24,111 bases of DNA from an uncultured Lachnospiraceae bacterium (GTDB taxonomy: Bacteria > Bacillota > Clostridia > Lachnospirales > Lachnospiraceae), in the NCBI GenBank assembly GCA_910577165.1, contig CAJTLX010000050.1, positions 1-24,111 of the forward strand, given 5' to 3'. A program made the translations under genes and the position numbers. The notes beneath the pieces were generated by a model. The model was not told where the DNA came from, ran no database searches, and was given only the letters and a program-made list of their open reading frames with translations. Below are positions 23,154 through 24,111 of this stretch, piece by piece. Within the stretch, counting starts at the first letter, position 1, and every line of letters starts with the position of its first letter.

Positions 23154-23574
23154 TAATTTTTCAGCCAGTCTTGACGCGCTCAAAACGGCAGATTTTGAGC
23201 AAGCAAAAGAAAGTGTCATTTATAGAACAGGGATTGTAGGACAATTTAATTTGACCTTTGAGCTTGCGTGGAAAGCCCTTCAAGCGGTTTTGAGAATGCA
23301 TAATGTTAGCGGTGCGGAAACAGGATCTCCGCTTAGCATTTTAAAACTTGCATACAAAACAGGTTTTATTTCTGATTCTGAGATGTGGATACTTATGCAT
23401 AAAAAAAGAAATATTGCCATTCACGAATATAGTGAAGAAGATATTGATACCCTTATTATTCTTATTCGTAGCAGCTTTATTCCCGCGTTTGAGAAACTGT
23501 TAAATACACTTGTTAGAGAAGCGGAGGAAGCAGAAAGTGATAATTGGGACGATGATAAGGTTGGGGGTGAATAA
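23140..23574 (+). CDS. HI0074-type HEPN-superfamily protein, probable HepT-like toxin
   Basis: The 144-residue, mainly helical protein is of the nucleotidyltransferase substrate-binding (HI0074) type, which belongs to the HEPN superfamily. The recognisable core is FNLTFELAWKALQAVL (about 36-51), then SPLSILKLAYKTGFI (about 63-77), and KKRNIAIHEYSEED. The last contains Rx4HxY (Arg90, His95, Tyr97), the HEPN ribonuclease motif in which the Tyr is the residue AMPylated by MntA in the characterised HepT. A strongly acidic tail ends the protein. ATG 23140 overlaps the MNT gene by 14 bp and has AAAGGGATGG at about 23118-23127. Its stop shares a base with the hsdS start. Members of this family do not all have proven RNase activity, so toxicity is inference. 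Confidence 0.82.
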   Translation: MKKIDNFSASLDALKTADFEQAKESVIYRTGIVGQFNLTFELAWKALQAVLRMHNVSGAETGSPLSILKLAYKTGFISDSEMWILMHKKRNIAIHEYSEEDIDTLIILIRSSFIPAFEKLLNTLVREAEEAESDNWDDDKVGGE

Positions 23575-24111
23575 TGATGAAAACCGATTTATCGGAAATT
23601 TGTTCATATGTAAAAGAAAAGGTTTTGGTTAATTCCATTACAAGAAAAAATTATGTGTCCACGGAAAATATGCAACCGAATAAGGGCGGTTTAAGTGAAG
23701 CTGCAACTTTGCCATCTACGGCTTTCACACAAGGCTATAAAGTTAACGATGTTCTTGTATCGAATATCCGTCCATACTTTAAAAAGATATGGTTTGCGCG
23801 TGAGAGTGGAGGTTGTTCAAATGATATACTTGTAATGAGAGCAAAAGATGGTGTAAGTCCAAGATTCTTATATTATGTGCTTGCTGATGACGCTTTCTTC
23901 GATTACTCAACTACTACATCAAAAGGAACCAAAATGCCCCGTGGCGATAAAACAGCGATAATGCGATATCAAGTTCCGTTTTTTGATTTGTCTGTACAAA
24001 ACAAAATTGCAGCAATCCTTGGTGTATTAGATGACAAAATTGAACTAAATAATGCGATAAACGAGAATTTAGAGCAGCAAGCAGATGCTCTTTATCAAGC
24101 GTTCTTCTCTC
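23574..24111 (+). CDS. hsdS: Type I restriction-modification specificity subunit (HsdS), 3' end cut by window
   Basis: An open frame runs from the ATGATG at 23574 to the window edge (179 codons and one base), with no stop. It reads as the first target-recognition domain of HsdS: SEICSYVKEKVLVNSI near the start, then the pattern FTQGYKVNDVLVSNIRPYFKK, the typical GTKMPRGDK and a hydrophobic VPFFDLSVQNKIAAIL. The conserved helix LGVLDDKIELNNAINENLEQ follows, which in HsdS forms the coiled coil spacing the two recognition domains. HsdS decides which DNA sequence HsdM modifies. GGGGGTGA at 23563-23570 serves either ATG 23574 or ATG 23577. The first A of the start codon is the last base of the preceding stop (TAATG). 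A second recognition domain and hsdR would be expected beyond the window. Confidence 0.9.
   Translation, partial: MMKTDLSEICSYVKEKVLVNSITRKNYVSTENMQPNKGGLSEAATLPSTAFTQGYKVNDVLVSNIRPYFKKIWFARESGGCSNDILVMRAKDGVSPRFLYYVLADDAFFDYSTTTSKGTKMPRGDKTAIMRYQVPFFDLSVQNKIAAILGVLDDKIELNNAINENLEQQADALYQAFFS

Overview
The window looks like a Firmicutes chromosome of the Clostridia class, most probably Lachnospiraceae or a close relative. This is an inference from gene content (PolC-type replicase, EpsC-type serine acetyltransferase, the order pyrH-frr-uppS-cdsA-dxr-rseP-ispG-polC), from strong GGAGG-type ribosome binding sites and from moderate GC. All recognised genes lie on the + strand.

Region 1 (1-3890): the tail of an aldose 1-epimerase-like gene, then a tight run of serine O-acetyltransferase (cysE), thioredoxin reductase (trxB), an OmpR-type response regulator and a membrane histidine kinase. 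Region 2 (3891-7411): an ABC exporter (ATPase plus a 905-residue permease with two FtsX domains). It is preceded by a perfect 9-bp inverted repeat that fits a BceR-type operator, so the two-component system probably controls this exporter. A terminator-like hairpin follows at 7458-7511. Region 3 (7605-9478): a membrane-anchored polysaccharide deacetylase and a bactofilin, a plausible cell-wall/cytoskeleton pair. Bactofilin runs directly into pyrH.

Region 4 (9479-20734) is a housekeeping cluster. It holds pyrH (UMP kinase), frr (ribosome recycling), uppS (undecaprenyl diphosphate synthase), cdsA (CDP-diacylglycerol synthase), dxr and ispG (MEP isoprenoid pathway), rseP (site-2 protease) and polC. 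Dxr and IspG help make the isoprenoid precursors that UppS turns into the cell-wall lipid carrier. The 203-bp gap between frr and uppS holds several hairpins, including one with a perfect 17-bp stem.

Region 5 (20735-24111) is an AT-rich accessory island. A 624-bp non-coding stretch carries hairpins, an imperfect repeat, two + strand promoter-like sites and a possible small minus-strand transcript. It is followed by a type I restriction-modification operon. Its methyltransferase gene (hsdM) and its specificity gene (hsdS, cut by the window edge) are separated by two small overlapping genes: a minimal nucleotidyltransferase with GSx10DxD and a HEPN/HI0074-type protein with Rx4HxY, the signatures of HepT/MntA (type VII) toxin-antitoxin pairs. 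This M-MNT-HEPN-S layout, with every junction overlapping, is the most notable feature. No hsdR, tRNA, rRNA, CRISPR array or insertion sequence is visible.
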